Assembly: GCA_030765065.1 (NCBI GenBank)
Contig: CM060978.1
Location: forward strand, 224,397,498 to 224,461,497
Direction of reading: 5' to 3'
DNA: 64,000 nt
Source: Deroplatys truncata
Taxonomy: Eukaryota; Arthropoda; Insecta; Mantodea; Mantidae
Shown here: in pieces, positions 59,265 through 64,000 of the stretch
Position numbering within the stretch: position 1 is the first letter of the stretch
Layout of the letters: each line of letters starts with the position of its first letter
Made by a program: the position numbers and the translations under genes
Notes under the pieces: generated by a model
Database searches by the model: none
The model's input: only the letters and a program-made list of their open reading frames with translations
What the model was told of the DNA's origin: nothing

Positions 59265-60143
59265 TCTGATGTGTTACACTCACATGACTTTCTCTACTCT
59301 TGTACAATCTATTTTTACAAACGCCTATTCTCCATGTGCTTTATGTTAATCGAGATATCGAGATGTCAATCTTATTGCTAATTTTCTTGTAGATGCAAGG
59401 GGAATATGGTAGCTTTTAAGCGATGGTCAAATATTTTAACGCTGGTTGCTATGCGGCGCATTCCATTCTCTTTGCAAGTCCAGGACATAAAAAAATGAAT
59501 AACGAATTTGAGAAAAAGTATAAGTATTGGAAAATTTAAGGGAATAACAAGCAATATCTCGAAAACGGTTCACTCAACAAAAGAAATGTATATGACATAA
59601 GTTGTGTATTTTAACGCGATCTACATTTTTTGTGTAGTAAAATTTTGTCTATCTCTTATGGTTTACCAGTTATGCAAAAGTCGTTCATAATGAAGAATAC
59701 TTTTGGAGACATTCCCAGAAATTTCGAGATATACATTTCATTTCTCATGACATTATCTTAAACATGTGATATTTTCATCAAAATCGTTAGAGCCATTTTT
59801 GAGAAAATTAAAATTTTCGAAAAATGTTCCATGGAAAGGGTAGTCTGGGGTGGGGGGATTTTCTTGAAAATCTTCGTGTCGCATCTCTGGAAGATACTGA
59901 ACGTAAATACCAAGTTTGGTGTTTATCCGACTGTTAGTTTTTGAGTTATGCTGTTCACAGACACACACACAGACACACACACACACAGACACACACACAG
60001 ACACACACACGGACATGTTTCCAAAAATGCTTTTTTTGGATTCAGGAGGTCTCAAAACATGTATTTCCGGTGAAATCTCGGTATCGAATTTTTGGGTGGA
60101 ATGCAATACTTCCCCTACTTACTATACGTAGTAGAGAAAGTAA
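59265..60143 (+). mobile_element. Family B element, full length
   Basis: From TCTGATGTGTTACACTCAC to TAGTAGAGAAAGTAA with hairpin TACTA-TACG-TAGTA at 60120-60133. The compound AC/AG tract lies at 59959-60010. This is one of the best-preserved copies. Confidence 0.9.
59959..60010. repeat. Compound (AC)n/(AGAC)n tract inside family B
   Basis: Several ACACACAC runs separated by AGAC, at the family's fixed site. Confidence 0.95.
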
Positions 60144-60522
60144 AAAGTGAGTCAGAATCACTTATTAGTTTTCAGTCATCCGATATCATGCAGACTAGTG
60201 TTATACGTATATTACGAGTATCCTCGTATCTTATAGGTAAGTAAGACGTGACGTAAAGGAATGTCTTTTTCTTCATCTCACTAATAAGTAATTTATTTGT
60301 CTCTTTCGGTTCTGCGCATTGCCTCCAGCAGTTATACGTCAGCTCACTTGGAGTACCATTCACAGTTGTGATATTCCAATATCGCGTACTGTAATTATAG
60401 GAAATATGACTTGGTTTGGTCGTCAACAAGGGAAGTGCGCCCATAACACTACTTGATAAAGGTTACTCGTAGGGAAATACACTACAGCCCGAATAATAAT
60501 ATTAACTATCTATCATGGATAA
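60144..60522. other. Intergenic DNA, no gene seen
   Basis: The 90-codon minus-strand frame 60172-60444 has no recognisable similarity. Confidence 0.45.
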
Positions 60523-60709
60523 TGATGAATAGTTTCCTAAAGAGGTGCCAAAAATGTATGGACAACGACGGTGGCCAGTTTCAGCATCTCCTTTCATAAA
60601 GTTGGTAAGTAAAGCCTTTAAAAGTAGTTTTAAAAATGCTGTATGGTTGCCGAGAACGCGGACAGTAAAAACACGGCGCAGGCGGTTCGTAGTTTTTTGG
60701 CTCAGCCTG
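60523..60709 (+). mobile_element. Family A solo right end with internal deletion
   Basis: Contains the last ~25 transposase codons and the right terminal block ending GGCTCAGCCTG before TA (60710-60711). About 60 bp of the GC-rich block are missing after GCTGTATGGTT. No left arm is present. Confidence 0.85.
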
Positions 60710-61553
60710 TACATAGTTACGTTAACCTAATAATTAATTTATGTTTAAGATGTACATCATTCACAATCCTAACTTGCACAGATTGTAGGTATGGATTAGA
60801 TATTACAGCATTAAAATATGTCAGAAGTACATCATTAAAGCAATCAAAGTAATTTCCCAAATGGCAGACGAAGAACAAAAAGAAGTCAATGCACCTATAT
60901 GACATCCGGAGCAATACCCGGAATGTTTAATGTGCCTCGCTCTCTGGTCTGTTTCCGTCACATGATTCTTATCAAGATTGTTGCATACATATTAATGTGT
61001 TGTTATTCTCTGTCCGGAACCAATATCTATTCTGAAATCACAAAGGAACTTTGATGTGTCATTTCCGAGTTTTTCGAATTTTAATGAATGTTTATTGCAT
61101 TGCCAATTTGTTTACCCTGCCCTGTTTCATCAGAAAAAGCTGTATTCTGCCTGTTAACTTTTCTTTGAGATTGTTCAGTCCTTTAATGATGATTATATGT
61201 AGAGTTTCTTGAAACTTCTTTCTCTACTACATATTATGGGCTTGCACCAGGATAAATCCTCAGTGGCATGATGGGAGCTAGAATTGTTCACTGTTACGGG
61301 AGCCACTGGTTCCAACAGCTTGTTATTCCTGGCAACGGCGAGTAACTAGTATTGTGAACATCTGGTGAAAACTTTTAGCAAAGGCTGCGGAGTGTATAGC
61401 GTTGCTCACAGAAAAGTAATGCCAGATTTAAGATTGTTTATGAAATCACATTACTTGTAATGATCTTAGAAATGATTTAATTTAATTTTTATTTAATACA
61501 ATTTAGTTTTAGAAACACTGATACTACATACTTATGTAAATTGTTCCCACCTA
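60710..61553. other. Intergenic DNA, no gene seen
   Basis: A CTTTCTCTACTAC phrase at about 61219 resembles a minus-strand family B right end, but nothing colinear follows it. Confidence 0.45.
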
Positions 61554-62566
61554 CAGGGTGAGCCAAAAGACTCCAAACCGTCTGCGCGGTGTTTTTCCTG
61601 TCCGCGTCCTCGGCGCTCGTTGCTGTCTGTTGCTATCATAGAAAGGTGCAGATGAAACCATACAACATTTTTAAAACTACTTTTAAAGGCTTTACTTACC
61701 AACTTTATGAAAGGCAATGCTGAAACTGGCCACCATCGTTGTCCATACATTTTTGGCACCTCTTTAGGAAAATATCCGTCATGGAATTTTGGGGGGGGGG
61801 GAATTTTCCAAACGATGACCGACGTCGTCTAATGTTTCTTCGGTAAGAACCGAGCGCCGTCTTTTAAACTTCTTAGCCTGAACACTTGCTGTGGCCTGAA
61901 ATTTACTGTAAAGTTGTACGGCCTGGAACGTTTACACCTGGAAATCTTTCTGCAAATCGTACTTTCACTTCGCGAGCTGACCGAGTTGACACATACGAAT
62001 CATAAATAAATACAAGCTGTGCAGTAGAAAACATATACTGAGCCATAATAAACTTTGTGACTAAGTACAGGGCAAAAGAATAAATAACTCGTAATAACCA
62101 AACTACATCACATCACCGTCAACTCAAAACTGCACTTCACACTACAGAGCAAAACCACAACAAGGTGACCTTTTTTTAAAGCAGCAGTGCGTTATCATGT
62201 TTTTATCATATTTCCACACGCCCAGTGGAAAAACACCGCGCAGCCGGTAATAACTTAAAACAAAGTGTACAAGACAAACCCACACACCCTGGAAGAATTA
62301 AAACAAAATATCCGCCAGGAAATTTCTCAACGGGCGAGTGATGGATAGTTTCCTAAAGAGGTGCCAAAAATGTATGGACAACGACGGTAGCCTGTTTCAG
62401 CATCTCCTTTCTTAAAGTTGGTAAGCAAAGCCTTTAAAGATAGTTTTAAAAATGTTGTATGGTTTCATCGGCGGCTTTTTATGATAGCGGCAGACGGCAA
62501 CGAGCGCCGAGGACGCGGACAGGAAAAACACAGCGCAGCCGGTTCGGAGTCTTTTGGCTCACTCTG
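61554..62566 (-). mobile_element. Family A chimaeric derivative, full length
   Basis: About 1013 bp with TA on both sides (61552-61553 and 62567-62568). It has the same order as 48036-49077, including the buried end motif (62226-62245), a leader, N-terminal codons on the minus strand (about 62020 down to 61795), the junction next to a G-run (about 61788-61800), and C-terminal codons in both arms. The shared junction shows that it descends from the same rearranged ancestor. Confidence 0.9.
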
Positions 62567-64000
62567 TATATGCATTAGTTTTTCTTCCTTTGACTACCTA
62601 CATCCTGGAGAATATAATTTTCTTGTATTTTCTGAAATGCTCAGTTCAATAGCTAAATGCAAACACGGTTATCGAAATTCTTTTGATAGTCGTGCTCTCT
62701 GCGTGGAAGTGTTAACGCCTAAGATATAAGATATGGATTGAAGTGGGATGAATTCTTTGCAACTCCCGCATCCATTATCAATAACATTAACTGTTTTCCG
62801 AGGTAATTTTTGTTTTATTTATCATCCTTAGCGGTTATAAGACGTTAAAGAATATGCTAAAGTGGATTGCTATTTCTATTTTAATTTTCAAATCAACGTG
62901 AAATACTTATATGAGCTCAATTTAGGGCATCGGGGCAAAAAGCTGAAGAGACGGCTATTGTAATGATTTCTTTTTCTTATGTTTCCTTGTACTTTTTCAA
63001 ATTTGGCTCAACTTTTGAACCATAGCCTACACTTGTCGAATTTGACAGAGCGAAGTATTATGAATGCTTTGAAACTAAAACTAGGTGTTTATACCTAAAA
63101 TTGTTGCAATTTAGACCCTTTAAAATTATAGCGTCACTAAACTGCTAAGAAGTAAACATTTCATTACATATCATGTTGCACTGAAACTGAAAAATATTAT
63201 AAACAGAGTATGAAAATACAATTCACAAAAGGTATGTGCATAATACACTTATACTGGAAAATAAATACATACGTAAATTTTTCTATACGTAAAGGCTTTA
63301 TTTGCTTTTTCGCACAATGCCATACAGCCTTAGAAATGATACATTCTAAAATGCTATAGAGCATACCTTTCACAGCAGTGCATCTACCACACAGATCAGC
63401 ATTTTCAACACAGAGGTTCCAGAAAAACTGGCCCTGTAAGCTAATTGAAAGGTCAGTGACCGCACATACTCATTTATGTTGGTAAAGTCGTCCTAAATTC
63501 CTATTGAGCTCAGCACCTTAACTTTATCAACGCTACTGCTCGTTTGCATCCAAGTTCATTGTCAGGAATGCTCTCGGCTCTTCAGAACATGTGACTATCG
63601 TATAATCTGCTGCAATTAGCGAAAATAACCCGTTAGGAACTACGCGTAAGTATCGCTAACCGTGAAAAAATAAAAGCTACATGCTGCAAATTAAGCTTAA
63701 GTCTTCAGGCGGTTACGTCATAGTATATCAGCGCTGGACATACGTGGCCGTCTTAATTACGCAAGTTTTTTGTTAATGATAGAAACCATAAAAATTATGT
63801 TGGCAACGGAAGCCAGCAAATTTTCCACGACAACCTACAGACAGCTGATCACGTTGTTTCGTCAATGAAAACGTTTGAACGCTTGTCTGTTATTTCCGGT
63901 AACCCTTATCCAGTCTTCGGCGCCACTCTGTCGATCAGTGAATTTGAATGATGCAAAAAAAAAAACAACCTTCCTAAAACAGTGCAACTAAGGATGGGAA
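62567..64000. other. Intergenic DNA, no gene seen
   Basis: AT-rich to the window end. GC rises slightly near 63880-63940. No supported gene or repeat. Confidence 0.5.

Noticed and set aside
61210-61230. Family B right-end fragment
   Set aside because: Only CTTTCTCTACTAC matches, and the sequence that follows is not colinear with the family.

Overview
The window looks like intergenic DNA from a large, AT-rich, repeat-laden arthropod genome. An insect is most likely, perhaps a polyneopteran such as a cockroach, but the species cannot be fixed from the sequence. The evidence is eukaryotic: tRNA-derived SINEs with A and B boxes and a target-site duplication, a LINE tail with RNase H, three kinds of Tc1/mariner transposase relic of insect type, long (AC)n and (AT)n tracts, and no dense open reading frames. 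I found no intact host protein gene, rRNA or free-standing tRNA in 64 kb. Almost every short open frame lies inside a repeat or in AT-rich sequence without recognisable similarity.

Two repeat families dominate. Family A is a Tc1/mariner (IS630-superfamily) transposon with a DUF4817-type helix-turn-helix transposase, ends reading CAGAGTGAGCC, and TA targets. At least ten copies or pieces lie at 3349-4053, 8605-8795, 24344-25041, 32379-32626, 34795-35325, 42866-43422, 48036-49077, 53624-54522, 60523-60709 and 61554-62566. None encodes a whole transposase. Four copies share an odd layout: the left end is an inverted duplicate of the 3' end, including transposase C-terminal codons, and an inner piece of the original 5' end lies buried inside. 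Family B is a non-coding element of about 840 bp that starts with TCTGATGTGTTACACTCAC and ends with a small hairpin plus AGAGAAAGTAA. It carries an asymmetric inverted repeat (ACTTTCTCTACT, internal on the left and terminal on the right) and an AC-rich tract at a fixed internal site. About eighteen copies or fragments of differing age are present. The layout resembles non-autonomous Helentrons (HINE/DINE-1 type), but the family is not identified.

Layout. 1-12 kb: one B copy, one A copy, an LTR-like promoter-bearing repeat with a tandem 34-bp array, a tRNA-SINE, an unclassified inverted-repeat element and a mariner deletion derivative. 12-24 kb: microsatellites, a second SINE copy, a second LTR-like copy, a CpG-rich patch, B copies and a young SINE with flanking duplication. 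24-31 kb: an A copy, a nest of one B copy inside another, an old B copy and a LINE 3' end. 31-46 kb: several A and B copies, including two B copies tail to tail that form a 1.6-kb inverted repeat. 46-64 kb: two further SINEs, three long A copies, two B copies, a second Tc1/mariner transposase relic and a broken copy of a multicopy arthropod protein of unknown function.

The elements do not form a pathway. They show parasitism and nesting: family A and the other mariner relics would need transposases supplied elsewhere, the SINEs need a LINE, and family B needs an unseen partner. The most unusual structures are the self-duplicated ends of family A, the fixed microsatellite inside family B, the natural empty site shown by the nested B copies, and the tandem array in the LTR-like repeat.
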